Assembly (NCBI RefSeq): GCF_017313275.1
Contig: NZ_JAFLNM010000001.1
Coordinates: forward strand, 496,001 to 560,000
Direction of reading: 5' to 3'
Length of the DNA stretch: 64,000 nt
Source: Flagellimonas profundi
GTDB taxonomy: Bacteria; Bacteroidota; Bacteroidia; Flavobacteriales; Flavobacteriaceae
Below, piece after piece: positions 17,557-26,755 of the stretch; the first letter of the stretch is position 1; the number at the start of each line of letters is the position of its first letter. The notes beneath the pieces are model-generated. The model had not been told where the DNA came from, searched no databases, and saw only the letters and a program-made list of their open reading frames with translations. Position numbers and translations under genes: made by a program.

Positions 17557-19787
17557 TTGGAGCAGGGGGCATAAAACAATTTCAGCGCCGATGGCAGCAA
17601 ACCATGTATGTGGAAGCAATGTTCTATGCTGTCGGGTTTGGTGGTTTGGTATACCTGTTGACCCATAATCTGTTCTATGGAATTATTGGGGTCGCCATCG
17701 CTGCGGTAATTGCTGTTTTTGTTTTAAAACCATGGAATATAAGTTCGGAAAACGCCGTAGCTTATATTGATGCCCATTTGCCCCAGGCCGGATATAGCAG
17801 CGGTCTTTTGTTGTCGCCGGCCCATGAACTCTCCAATCTGTCCAAGCTACAGCAATATCTCATAGCAGAGCAATTACAACCTGTTTTGTCCAAACTAAGA
17901 CCTCCCCATAATTTGCTCCGGGCGACTCTTGCAATGTTTGGATTGATTTTATTGGGACTTGCAGGAAGTTTTATACTGGACAAGGTGGAAAGTCCGTTAA
18001 ACGCGACACCATCCAATAAGGAACAAATCACTTTTGCACCGAAAGATAGCCTATCCGCCACTCTTAAAATTCCTGAATTGACGGGTACTAGCATTACCGT
18101 TGAGTATCCAAATTATACTAAAAAAGCACCATTGAATACAACGGACCCTAACATTAAAGCGGTGCAAGGCTCCAGAATTGTTTGGAACCTAAAATTTGAA
18201 GGAAGGGTAAAGGAAGTGGAAATGGACCTGATGGGAGAGCGCATCAGTTTTACAGAAAAAAAGACTGGATATCGATTGAGCAAGACTTTGGAAGCCTCTG
18301 GATTTTATAGTTTTACTTTTAAAGATGCTGATGGGAACGACTATGTGAGCAATCTATATTCCTTGGAAATGGTAACGGATGAACCACCCATGGTTCAAAT
18401 TGAGGGCTTGGACAATTATAGCTACTTCGAATTCGATGACGACAAACGCTTGATGTTGAACACCAATATTTCCGATGATTTTGGGATTGCCGACGCCTAC
18501 ATTGTTGCAACGGTAAGTAGGGGGTCAGGTGAGTCGGTAAAGTTCAGGGAGGAGACACTATCATTTGATAACGCTATTCCCAAAGGGGAAAAGTTACTTC
18601 AGCTTAAAAAACAATTGGATCTAGATGCCCTTAAAATGGAGCCGGGGGACGAACTTTATTTTTATGTAGAGGCACTTGATCAAAAAGCACCATCACCGAA
18701 CATTGCGCGCAGCGAAACATATTTTGCTGTAATCCGCGATACCATTACCGATGCATTTGCAGTGGAGGGAAATTTGGGCGTTGACTTGATGCCCGACTAT
18801 TTTAGGAGCCAACGTCAATTGATTATAGATACCGAAAAATTGATTGCCGATCGACCCAATATTTCCGAAAAGGATTTCAAGTTCAGAAGCAATGAATTGG
18901 GTTTTGACCAAAAACAGCTACGCTTAAAGTATGGACAGTTTATGGGGGATGAGACCGAAATGCAAGCGGCCCCTGGGCAGGTTTCATCTACTGAAGAGGG
19001 AGATACTGAGGAACATTCTGGGGAAGAAGGTGAGGAAGATCTTTTGGATGGATACAGTCATAAACACGATAATGAGAACGAACATAATCTGGTTGAAGAG
19101 CACGACCATGAAAATGAGGGACAAGTAGAAGAGGAGGACCCACTTCATGATTATCTGCACAATCATTCGGACCCGGAGGAGTCGACCTTGTTCGAGAAAT
19201 CCTTAAAAGCAAAGCTTAGGGATGCCTTGAACATTATGTGGGATGCCGAACTATACCTGAGACTCTACGAGCCCGAAAAATCGTTGCCACATCAATATGA
19301 TGCGCTCAAAATAATTCAGGATATTAAAAACAGTGCTCGAATCTATGTACACCGCATTGGTTTTGACCCACCCCCTATTAAAGAGGAGAACAGGTTGAGC
19401 GGCGATATTGAAGATATCACCAATTTTGATAAACAGGAAGCGTATGCATACCAAATGTCTTTTGCTTCGACCAGGGAGGCTATTTCACGTTTGGAGGTTT
19501 TGATAAAAAACGAATCATCATTTTCGGATACCGATAGCGCTCTTTTTGTTGATGCGGGAAACGAATTGGCACAAAAGGCCATCTCGGAACCGTTAAAATA
19601 TTTGAAAGTATTGCAGGGGTTGCGAGACTTGGAAAAAGCCGTCAACAGAACCGAAGAAAATTACCGGATGGTTCAGAAAAATCTTTTGTCCGTGTTGCCT
19701 CAAGTGGATGACAACCCTATGAAAAAAGCAAAATACCAAGACGAAATCAATCTATTGTATTTAAAAGAATTGTATATATATGAGTGA
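17553..19787 (+). CDS. Large DUF4175-like membrane protein with a His/acidic-rich insert
   Basis: 744 aa. N-terminal helices at about 21-60 and a third at about 128-150 (LLRATLAMFGLILLGLAG) anchor a large extracytoplasmic part with beta-rich repeats (IPELTGTSITVEYP; DEPPMVQIEG). Residues about 479-545 form an unusual low-complexity segment dominated by Glu/Asp with nine His, containing SHKHDNENEH and EEHDHENE. A C-terminal helical region follows. The layout resembles Bacteroidota DUF4175 proteins of MoxR operons. The His-rich insert could bind metal, but no evidence beyond composition is available. It overlaps neighbours by 4 and 8 nt. Confidence 0.8.
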   Translation: MIGAGGIKQFQRRWQQTMYVEAMFYAVGFGGLVYLLTHNLFYGIIGVAIAAVIAVFVLKPWNISSENAVAYIDAHLPQAGYSSGLLLSPAHELSNLSKLQQYLIAEQLQPVLSKLRPPHNLLRATLAMFGLILLGLAGSFILDKVESPLNATPSNKEQITFAPKDSLSATLKIPELTGTSITVEYPNYTKKAPLNTTDPNIKAVQGSRIVWNLKFEGRVKEVEMDLMGERISFTEKKTGYRLSKTLEASGFYSFTFKDADGNDYVSNLYSLEMVTDEPPMVQIEGLDNYSYFEFDDDKRLMLNTNISDDFGIADAYIVATVSRGSGESVKFREETLSFDNAIPKGEKLLQLKKQLDLDALKMEPGDELYFYVEALDQKAPSPNIARSETYFAVIRDTITDAFAVEGNLGVDLMPDYFRSQRQLIIDTEKLIADRPNISEKDFKFRSNELGFDQKQLRLKYGQFMGDETEMQAAPGQVSSTEEGDTEEHSGEEGEEDLLDGYSHKHDNENEHNLVEEHDHENEGQVEEEDPLHDYLHNHSDPEESTLFEKSLKAKLRDALNIMWDAELYLRLYEPEKSLPHQYDALKIIQDIKNSARIYVHRIGFDPPPIKEENRLSGDIEDITNFDKQEAYAYQMSFASTREAISRLEVLIKNESSFSDTDSALFVDAGNELAQKAISEPLKYLKVLQGLRDLEKAVNRTEENYRMVQKNLLSVLPQVDDNPMKKAKYQDEINLLYLKELYIYE

Positions 19788-21534
19788 TGGTGTGGTATTT
19801 TTGAATCAGCATCTCTTATGGCCCGTTGTTTTGATCGGACTGTTACTTTTTGTGGTTTTTGTTTGGAAAGAATGGTCTCAACGAAAGGAAAGAAGGTTTT
19901 GGGTAAAGTTTGTTGCCGCATTTTCAGCCATTGTTTCACTCGTTATGATTGTATTGAAGCCAAGTACCCATCAAGAAGCCACAAGGGGTAAAGCAATCAT
20001 ATTGACAGAAGGATATCGACCCGCCCAACTGGACAGTTTAACAGCCATTTACAAACGGATTCCAATGGAGGAGTACACCAAAGGAAGAACTTTGTCGATT
20101 TTGGAAGATGCGGACTCACTGTTTCTTCTAGGTCATGGGTTGGTTCCTTTTGATTTATGGCAAATACAGGATAAATCCGTTGCCTTTTTGGGTGGCAAAA
20201 AGGTGGGAGGGTGGACGGCCATCTCTTCGAATAGGAATGAAGCAATTTTAGGGGAGTCACTGGAAATAAACGCCAAATACTCCAATCCGAAAATTGGGCA
20301 TTTGGCCGTTTTGACCGACAATGGTGGAAATCCTTTAGACTCGGTCCCTTTTGAGGAATTAGGGGAGCAAGTGGTCACATTCAGGACCACTCCCAAAGTA
20401 AGTGGAGAGTTTGTATACCATCTTTTGGTGAAGAATGAGGATGGGGTACTCTCGGATGAGCCCCTTCCCCTTAAAGTGGTGGCAGGTGAGCCCTTAAAAG
20501 TATTGTTGATCAATACCTTCCCAACTTTTGAGACCAAATACCTTAAGAATTTCTTGACTGAGCGGGGCCATGAAGTCTTGGCGCGCACGCAACTTACCAA
20601 AGGCAAGTACAAGTTCGAGTACTTCAACGGAGCATCGAACCCTATTTATGGTTTTACCTCCGAAAATTTAAAGGATTATGATCTTTTGATTATCGATACG
20701 GATTCTTACACTGGTCTTGGAAGAGCATCAAAAGCAGCTATGGAAGAGATTGTCGAATCAAACGGACTGGGTGTTTTTATCCAACCCAATGAAAGCTTGT
20801 TCAGACTTGGAGACAGTAATTCTCCATTTAAATTCAATCGGGATTTTTTAACGGAGATCACGTTTGGGGAATTGGAACAAACCTTACAAAAATATCCATT
20901 TACATTTCAAGAAGAAGTTCGAACGCAGGAAGTTCTCGTAGATTCCGCTGCTGTGGCCGCTTATGTACCGGTGCAAATGGGTAAGGTGGGCACCACATTG
21001 CTCCAAAACACCTATCAACTGGTCTTGGATGGAAACGAACCGCTTTATGCCCATATCTGGACTCAAATCTTGAACAGTATGGCGAAGGAACAACAAAATG
21101 TAGCGGAATGGTCAAGTATTACCAAATATCCAAGACCAGACCAGCCTTTTGAATTTGAGCTGTATACTGCTTTAAACGATTTGACCGTGAAAACCGATGA
21201 GGGGGAGGCTATTTCTTTACTTCAGGATGATTTAATGACCCATAAATGGACAGGGACGCAATATCCTCGAAAAACAGGGTGGAACCAATTACAGGTTTCC
21301 CATGATTCCATTGCACCATTTTCATATTTCGTCTATGGCCGAGATCAGTTGCAGTCTATTACCAAGTCCGAGACTTTAAAAGCCAATTACCGTGCGTTTG
21401 GCAAGACAAGCAGTTTTGCTGCCTCCGTTTCTGCAACAAAAAAGGAATTGGTGCCTATATCACCATTGTGGTTTTATATAGTACTTCTTTTGTGTATGGG
21501 CTGGTTGTGGCTGGAGCCAAAATTGGTTGATTAG
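19780..21534 (+). CDS. Membrane protein with a glutamine-amidotransferase-like middle domain
   Basis: 584 aa. Two N-terminal helices (about residues 13-30 and 40-60) and one C-terminal helix (LWFYIVLLLCMGWLWL) bracket a soluble region. The middle part contains PLKVLLINTFPTFETKYLKNF and YDLLIIDTDSYTGL, typical of the GATase1-like domain in Bat-module proteins, without the catalytic Cys-His-Glu triad. It is the last gene of the DUF4159-MoxR-DUF58-BatA-DUF4175-like set and overlaps its predecessor by 8 nt. The convergent minus-strand gene begins 4 nt beyond its stop. It probably completes a membrane complex; the substrate is unknown. Confidence 0.8.
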   Translation: MSDGVVFLNQHLLWPVVLIGLLLFVVFVWKEWSQRKERRFWVKFVAAFSAIVSLVMIVLKPSTHQEATRGKAIILTEGYRPAQLDSLTAIYKRIPMEEYTKGRTLSILEDADSLFLLGHGLVPFDLWQIQDKSVAFLGGKKVGGWTAISSNRNEAILGESLEINAKYSNPKIGHLAVLTDNGGNPLDSVPFEELGEQVVTFRTTPKVSGEFVYHLLVKNEDGVLSDEPLPLKVVAGEPLKVLLINTFPTFETKYLKNFLTERGHEVLARTQLTKGKYKFEYFNGASNPIYGFTSENLKDYDLLIIDTDSYTGLGRASKAAMEEIVESNGLGVFIQPNESLFRLGDSNSPFKFNRDFLTEITFGELEQTLQKYPFTFQEEVRTQEVLVDSAAVAAYVPVQMGKVGTTLLQNTYQLVLDGNEPLYAHIWTQILNSMAKEQQNVAEWSSITKYPRPDQPFEFELYTALNDLTVKTDEGEAISLLQDDLMTHKWTGTQYPRKTGWNQLQVSHDSIAPFSYFVYGRDQLQSITKSETLKANYRAFGKTSSFAASVSATKKELVPISPLWFYIVLLLCMGWLWLEPKLVD

Positions 21535-21538
21535 TTTT

Positions 21539-21727
21539 TTATTGATTGTCTTTTTCCTCCCTTTTCTTTTTGCTCATTCCAACAATAAATAACAATCCAC
21601 CAACTGCTACAAGAACATTTCCCAAAGATTCAACATTTCCTTCGAAGGTTGCTGAGAGAACAACTCCTATAGAAATTACGGTAATTCCCATATAAATGTA
21701 TTTCCTATACGCTTCTCTTTTTTCCAT
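21539..21727 (-). CDS. Small two-helix membrane protein
   Basis: 62 aa with a basic start (EKREAYRKYIYMG), two hydrophobic stretches (ITVISIGVVLSA and LGNVLVAVGGLLFIVGM) and a KKKREEKDNQ tail. No family recognised. The tail charge suggests both ends in the cytoplasm. It lies 42 nt downstream of the 165-aa membrane protein and probably belongs to the C_GCAxxG transcript. Translation is plausible because the reading frame has good hydrophobic periodicity and the ATG is well placed. Confidence 0.65.
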   Translation of the reverse strand: MEKREAYRKYIYMGITVISIGVVLSATFEGNVESLGNVLVAVGGLLFIVGMSKKKREEKDNQ

Positions 21728-21769
21728 TTTGATTGTAGGTTTTATAGATTAACTGTAGTTTGATTCATT

Positions 21770-22267
21770 TTAAAGCTCTTTGTGTTTACTATTTTGTTTT
21801 TTAAAGTGCCACAAATAATCCAAATTATCTTTTTTTACTATTAAAAAGGTAGCTGCTGCGGCTATTAGCGTTGCAGGAAATCCCGAACCAATACCCAATG
21901 GAGCAATGGCAATAAAGAATAGTATGGCTCCTGCACATGCTATTTTAACAACCATGCCCTTCAAGATAATACCAAAGGCGATGAGTCCCTGTCCTATCGA
22001 TATTAAGGTAACAGTAGTAACAATGTTGGACTTGAACCAATGTATTATGAAATTGTGATACCCTTCAAAAGGGGTCAGGGTGGCATAAATCAAATAGTAG
22101 TCGGGTGTTTTATGAGCAGTGGTATAGTTTAACCAACTGGCCCAGGCAAATAATATAAAAAAGAACAAACGAGTCAGTTTTGTCCATCGAAAAGATGTTG
22201 CCAGAACAACTAGGGCGATACCGTTGCTTATGGACCATGGGATAAGATTTTCTTTTAAGAGCTCCAT
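21770..22267 (-). CDS. Integral membrane protein of unknown family
   Basis: 165 aa with about five hydrophobic helices: residues roughly 10-25, 32-47, 83-100, 103-125 and 128-143. It has a cytoplasmic basic tail (KKQNSKHKEL). No recognised motif. It starts 5 nt after the stop of the C_GCAxxG gene, so the two are co-transcribed and may act together, for example as a membrane partner of a redox protein. This is inference from position only. Confidence 0.8.
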   Translation of the reverse strand: MELLKENLIPWSISNGIALVVLATSFRWTKLTRLFFFILFAWASWLNYTTAHKTPDYYLIYATLTPFEGYHNFIIHWFKSNIVTTVTLISIGQGLIAFGIILKGMVVKIACAGAILFFIAIAPLGIGSGFPATLIAAAATFLIVKKDNLDYLWHFKKQNSKHKEL

Positions 22268-22272
22268 TCTTT

Positions 22273-23115
22273 TTAAGAATTTGACAGAACATTTATAAGT
22301 TCTTCACATCCGGAATTATTTATAAACCTTGTATGCTCCTCAATATGTTCAAATTGCTTGCCTATTATTTGGGAACAACAAATGTTTGAATTGGTATATT
22401 GATAAAATGTATCCAAAGTTTCTTTTGCGTAGGGGTTGTCCATGGACGATCTTTCAGCTACTTCACGGCACCATTGGAGGGATTTCATCCAAATTGCTGC
22501 AGCCAAAGCTCCACATGCAGCCCCACTTAAACCAAGGCCTCCTGCAAATCCGGCTACCATAATGGACTCTTCATCACTTGCCCCCATTTTTTTGGCAACC
22601 TCGGAAGCACAGCTATGGCATTCCCCCGATGTTTCGCTTTTACTCTCCGATATACCTTGAATAGCCGATTTTACTGCCTCTGGTGCCCATTGTTCGGCTA
22701 GATTGAAGCAGTGCAAAAACCTTCCGGTAAAAAAGTATTTGGCCATACTTAAATTACTGGAAAAGTCACAGTGGGTAATATCGCGACAATTTATGGTATG
22801 CTCTCGTTCTGAAAATGAGTCCATTACTTTTTTTGTGGCATGGACGGCCACGAAAATAGCTTGGTTTTTATCCTTACATTGCCTATAGGCCTCGGCCCCA
22901 ATTGCTAAGGATGCTCCCCAAAGCATACCGCATTGATGACCCTCTTGCATAATTCCTCCGGCCAAAGAGTCCGATGCACGCTCTTCTTGCTCTTTTAAAT
23001 GACCAAATTCACGGTTCAAAATGTAGAAAAAGGTTCGGGAGCACGTTCTTAGCTTTTTAAATACTTTTTTACCGTCCTTTGGACCCTCTTCAGGTATTTT
23101 TATATCAGTATCCAT
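22273..23115 (-). CDS. C_GCAxxG_C_C family redox protein with two tandem copies of the motif
   Basis: About 280 aa from the ATG at 23115, which gives DTDIKIPEEGPKDG; an upstream in-frame Met at 23166 adds an unconserved leader. The first half has ASDSLAGGIMQEGHQCGMLW and later a paired-Cys segment (INCRDITHC). The second half repeats it: VAGFAGGLGLSGAACGAL and then NICCSQIIG with a C-terminal SGCEELI. Family members usually carry one copy (about 130-150 aa) with conserved cysteines thought to be redox-active or metal-binding. A full duplication in one chain is less usual. Cytoplasmic, first gene of a likely three-gene transcript. Confidence 0.88.
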   Translation of the reverse strand: MDTDIKIPEEGPKDGKKVFKKLRTCSRTFFYILNREFGHLKEQEERASDSLAGGIMQEGHQCGMLWGASLAIGAEAYRQCKDKNQAIFVAVHATKKVMDSFSEREHTINCRDITHCDFSSNLSMAKYFFTGRFLHCFNLAEQWAPEAVKSAIQGISESKSETSGECHSCASEVAKKMGASDEESIMVAGFAGGLGLSGAACGALAAAIWMKSLQWCREVAERSSMDNPYAKETLDTFYQYTNSNICCSQIIGKQFEHIEEHTRFINNSGCEELINVLSNS

Positions 23116-23222
23116 GGGGTATATTTTGAATTTGACCTTTAGAAGGTAATGCGATTCAAAATACAATCCTATGATATAGGTTAGTTTGATGGAAAACGAT
23201 AAACTGCATTCCTCAGGATATG

Positions 23223-23939
23223 CTATTCATCCGTTAGCATTGACAACCTATGCTCGATTTTTTCAATGGATTGGATGACGGTGGAAATTCGATTGACTCC
23301 TCCTGCGTAATTGTCTTTGTTCAAGATTAAGTTGTTACGTGCTTTGGAATGGGTATCAAAAATGGTTGGGTCCGTAACTATGACATACTCCCGAAACTTA
23401 AAGTCAACGAGGGATATTTCCTGTAACAATGGTTTCCAATCGGTCAGAAATGAGTATTCCACATCGGTGATTGACCTACTTACTTGCTTTATATCATTGT
23501 CGTAATAATTACTTAAAAGCAACCGCAGCTCGTTGTCCGACATTTTATCCAATCCGTTGGATTTTAGGGCTTCGTAGGAATTGGTTATTGAGGCGAACCT
23601 TTCGAACTGGACGATATCCCCCAGCCAAAACTTCAAACTATCGGGGTGTTTATACTGTTGATGATCCATAATTTTATCGATGGAGGTAATCGCTTTTTTA
23701 AAATTATCCTGGATTTTCTTAAGGGAAATTTTATCATTTCCTATGTTTTCCTGTATTTGGGCAAGCATTTCCTGCTCAAAAACATTACTTTTTCTGTTTT
23801 CGTTCCAATCATTTACTTGTAAAGCAATCAAAATACCAATGACCACCAAAACAATTTCTCCAATGGCGTATTTTAAATACTTTCCCATTTTTCCTTGAGA
23901 AAGGAAGTCCTTCCTGATTTTTCTAAAGAATGTGATCAT
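23223..23939 (-). CDS. DUF6090 family membrane-anchored protein
   Basis: 238 aa. The N-terminus is the family signature: FRKIRKDFL, then YLKYAIGEIVLVVIGILIAL as a single membrane helix and VNDWNENRK right after it. The remainder is mainly helical and charged and faces the periplasm. DUF6090 is widespread in Flavobacteriia, often in several copies, with no known function. It lies 4 nt upstream of the esterase stop region on the same strand, downstream of that gene, so co-transcription is likely. Confidence 0.9.
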   Translation of the reverse strand: MITFFRKIRKDFLSQGKMGKYLKYAIGEIVLVVIGILIALQVNDWNENRKSNVFEQEMLAQIQENIGNDKISLKKIQDNFKKAITSIDKIMDHQQYKHPDSLKFWLGDIVQFERFASITNSYEALKSNGLDKMSDNELRLLLSNYYDNDIKQVSRSITDVEYSFLTDWKPLLQEISLVDFKFREYVIVTDPTIFDTHSKARNNLILNKDNYAGGVNRISTVIQSIEKIEHRLSMLTDE

Positions 23940-23943
23940 TGAT

Positions 23944-25674
23944 TTATTCGTATCTCCAACTGGTCAAGTCTGCTCCTTGCGGCGCACTTTCTGCAATACG
24001 TTTCATAATTTTTGGTACGTACATGGAATTATACCTTAAGCGGCTAATGGCATTGGGCTGGTCGGGATCCCCGTTCCAACAGTGCTCCGCACGGTCGCCA
24101 TACAGAACTTCACCATCATAATAAGGTTCGCTGGTACTTTCCAGAAAATCTTCCATCAAATAGACCGCATTGTTTAAATAATAGTTGTCCATGTCGCCGC
24201 AATAGATGTGGATTTTACCTTTTAGCTGTGGGCCTAATTTGTCCCAGTCACGTTCCAAAATATATCTCAAATCGTAATTTTCTTTCCAATATTCAGCTAC
24301 ATCATGATTGATGTCACCGGTCATTTTGTCCCAGATCCGAACTGGGTAGCCATCATCCCCTTGGGGGGAATAAGTAGCTTCCCAAATATCCCATTGTTGT
24401 CCTGATCTGGATTTATCTCCCAAGACCAGTTCCAAATGGTTTCCTTGTCGCAATGTGGATTGGATGTCCCCCAAATAATTTCGATGGGAGGGAACCTCTA
24501 ATTTCTTGTGCTCGGAATCGTAATAATACGCATTGTCATCTTCATAAATATTGGTAAGGCAATAGGCCCTAAAATCTATAGGGTCCGGGCAAGCGGCAAA
24601 ACAACCGTTGTACTCTTCCGGATATTTGACCTGTACCGCCAAGGCTTCCCAACCTCCAGTGGAACCCCCGTACAAAAAGCGTGACCAACCTTCGCCCATA
24701 CCGCGGAACTCCTTTTCGATGTAGGGAATAAGCTCATAGGTAATGGCATCTCCGTAAGGTCCTTGACTTGCGGAATTTACCGCATAGGAATCATCGTAAT
24801 AGGGGGTTGGGTGTTGAATTTCTATAATCAGGAAGCGCGGAAAATCGGGTTCGTTCCAGCGCTTGTAAAAATCGTATGCCTCTTGCTGTTGAATAATATT
24901 ATAACCGTCCAAATCAAAACGGGCCGAATACGTTGGCTCCAGATTTGGGTCGGGCGGCGTAGTGCGGAATCCTCCAAAATCACTTGGAAAATGTCCGTGA
25001 AAGACCATTAACGGATATTTTGCTTCGGGATGCTCATCAAAACCCTTGGGCAATAGTACATGGGCACCCAAATACATATCCCTTCCATAAAATTCCGATA
25101 ATTTTTCCGATTTAATTTTAATGTGCTTGATCCATTCTGTATCCTCTGGTTCGGGGATTGGAGGAATTTCTTGATCCATGACCACGGAAACATTAGTTAT
25201 ACCATTTTCTCCAACAGTTATTTTAAACGGTTTACTGTAGAGGTTTCCTGGTGAGGTGTTCCAATGTTGTCCTTCCCCGTTGTCCATAGGTAGTTTTACG
25301 GTATGTCCCGTGGATAGATCAAAAGTTTCATATACGTGCAATAATGCTTGAACATTATATTCTCCAGGGGGAACCTCCGATAAACTAGGGTAAGGATAAC
25401 CAAAAATAGACTCATCAAATTGAACGGGTTCCCCAGCAGACATCCCATCCACGTTCATTCCAAAAATAAGTTGGGTGTTTAGGCCATCATTGATTTGAAA
25501 ACGCGGTTCTTTGCCGTCGTCCGTGGAAAGCATCAGGAGCAATCGCCCATCTTTACTTTCGGCACCAACGGTTTCATCAAAACTTACAGCGATGCCATAT
25601 TTTGATTTTTCATCCGTATTACAGGAAATCAACAATAAAAAACAACTGAAAAAAAGGATGGAGAGCTTGGTCAT
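23944..25674 (-). CDS. Secreted lipoprotein esterase of the alpha/beta-hydrolase fold
   Basis: About 576 aa from ATG 25674 (TKLSILFFSCFLLLISC), which gives a lipoprotein signal ending at LLISC; the earlier Met at 25707 would bury the signal. Residues 30-190 form a beta-rich N-terminal domain. The catalytic domain has a nucleophile elbow FLYGGSTGGWEALA (S of G-S-T-G-G), an Asp candidate in IYCGDMDNYY and a His in DRAEHCW. It resembles the D/esterase family that deacylates esters or siderophores. It is likely tethered in the periplasm or on the outer membrane. It may share a transcript with DUF6090 downstream. The natural substrate is unknown. Confidence 0.85.
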   Translation of the reverse strand: MTKLSILFFSCFLLLISCNTDEKSKYGIAVSFDETVGAESKDGRLLLMLSTDDGKEPRFQINDGLNTQLIFGMNVDGMSAGEPVQFDESIFGYPYPSLSEVPPGEYNVQALLHVYETFDLSTGHTVKLPMDNGEGQHWNTSPGNLYSKPFKITVGENGITNVSVVMDQEIPPIPEPEDTEWIKHIKIKSEKLSEFYGRDMYLGAHVLLPKGFDEHPEAKYPLMVFHGHFPSDFGGFRTTPPDPNLEPTYSARFDLDGYNIIQQQEAYDFYKRWNEPDFPRFLIIEIQHPTPYYDDSYAVNSASQGPYGDAITYELIPYIEKEFRGMGEGWSRFLYGGSTGGWEALAVQVKYPEEYNGCFAACPDPIDFRAYCLTNIYEDDNAYYYDSEHKKLEVPSHRNYLGDIQSTLRQGNHLELVLGDKSRSGQQWDIWEATYSPQGDDGYPVRIWDKMTGDINHDVAEYWKENYDLRYILERDWDKLGPQLKGKIHIYCGDMDNYYLNNAVYLMEDFLESTSEPYYDGEVLYGDRAEHCWNGDPDQPNAISRLRYNSMYVPKIMKRIAESAPQGADLTSWRYE

Positions 25675-25734
25675 GATAGTTAGGTTTAGATGAATAAGAT
25701 AATCCATTTAACCCATTAACCAAAGCATAAGTCC

Positions 25735-26616
25735 CTATTTGTGAGTGTATTCATTCGGTTCTATATGAATCAATACATGTCCTAAATTGGGGATTTCCTT
25801 TCTTAGATGATCTTTTAGGTTATGGGCAATCCAGTGACCTCGTTCTACAGGTATCTTGCCATCTACTATGGCATGTAGGTCAACGTGGAACCTCATGCCG
25901 GACTTACGGATAAAACATTTTTCAGTTCCCAAAACACCTTCTACTTCGGACGACTTTTTTCTAATATCCAAAATTAGATCATCGTACTGGTGTTCGTCCA
26001 TAATTTCTCCCAGGGCCGGACGAAATATCAAATAACTATTGTACAAAATAAATCCTGATGCCAAAAGGGCGGCCCAATCATCAGCTGTCTCATAACCTTC
26101 ACCAAATATTAGTGCAATGGAAATACCAAAAAAGGCCATTACTGATGTGATGGCGTCACTTCTGTGGTGCCAAGCATCCGCTCTAAGAGAAGAGCTTTGG
26201 GTCTGTTTACTTTTCCGTATAACAACCTGATATGATATCTCTTTCCAAAGAATAATGGCACCTAAAACAATCAATGTCCATGGCTCCGGTATTTTGTGTG
26301 GGGTTTGTATATGCTGAATACTTTCGTACGCAATGATCGTGGCGGAGGTGACCAAAAAGGCTACAACAATGAATGTAATGAGTGGTTCTATTTTACCATG
26401 GCCATACGGATGGTTCTCATCGGGCGGTTTTTCTGCATATTTAAACCCCAACAAAACCAAAAATGAAGAAAAAATATCCGTTGTCGATTCTATGGCATCA
26501 GCGATCAAGGCATAGGAGTTTCCAAAAAATCCGGCCAAACCTTTTATCAAGGCTAAACTAAAATTACCAAGAAGGCTGAAATAAGTCGTTCTTATGGCAG
26601 TTTTTTCGTTACTCAT
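25735..26616 (-). CDS. Cation diffusion facilitator (CDF) family metal exporter
   Basis: 293 aa, the usual CDF length, with six predicted helices. The metal-site motifs are A-D-A-I-E-S-T-T-D in helix 2 (residues about 40-48) and H-H-R-S-D-A in helix 5, giving a D-x-x-x-D / H-x-x-x-D site. The C-terminal cytoplasmic domain contains RFHVDLHAIVDG and HVLIHIEP. CDFs exchange H+ for Zn2+, Fe2+ or Mn2+ out of the cytoplasm; the D/H pairing fits Zn/Fe. It is monocistronic and lies after the ppdK terminator. Confidence 0.93.
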   Translation of the reverse strand: MSNEKTAIRTTYFSLLGNFSLALIKGLAGFFGNSYALIADAIESTTDIFSSFLVLLGFKYAEKPPDENHPYGHGKIEPLITFIVVAFLVTSATIIAYESIQHIQTPHKIPEPWTLIVLGAIILWKEISYQVVIRKSKQTQSSSLRADAWHHRSDAITSVMAFFGISIALIFGEGYETADDWAALLASGFILYNSYLIFRPALGEIMDEHQYDDLILDIRKKSSEVEGVLGTEKCFIRKSGMRFHVDLHAIVDGKIPVERGHWIAHNLKDHLRKEIPNLGHVLIHIEPNEYTHK

Positions 26617-26680
26617 TTTATTACGGATTTCTTTGCAAAGATCATCATTAGAGATTGAATTGGTGTTGAAAATTTTGACT

Positions 26681-26723
26681 TAAAAAATCCCCGACCTTGA
26701 AACATATTCGAAAGTCGGGGATT
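26681..26723 (-). terminator. Intrinsic terminator of ppdK
   Basis: A perfect 10-bp stem (AATCCCCGAC / GTCGGGGATT) with an 18-nt loop lies just past the ppdK stop. On the minus strand it is followed by a TTTTTTAA tract. Confidence 0.85.
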
Positions 26724-26755
26724 CTAAAAAAACAGAATGGTTAGGTCTATTTACA

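Noticed and set aside
18984..19212. Antisense hydrophobic frames opposite the His/acidic-rich segment
   Set aside because: They are complement artefacts of the Glu/Asp/His codons in the real gene.
26636..26678. GATCTTTG before the CDF gene with an A/T palindrome at the FNR-box distance
   Set aside because: The palindrome is TCAAAATTTTCA on the minus strand, which lacks the TGA...TCA half-sites.
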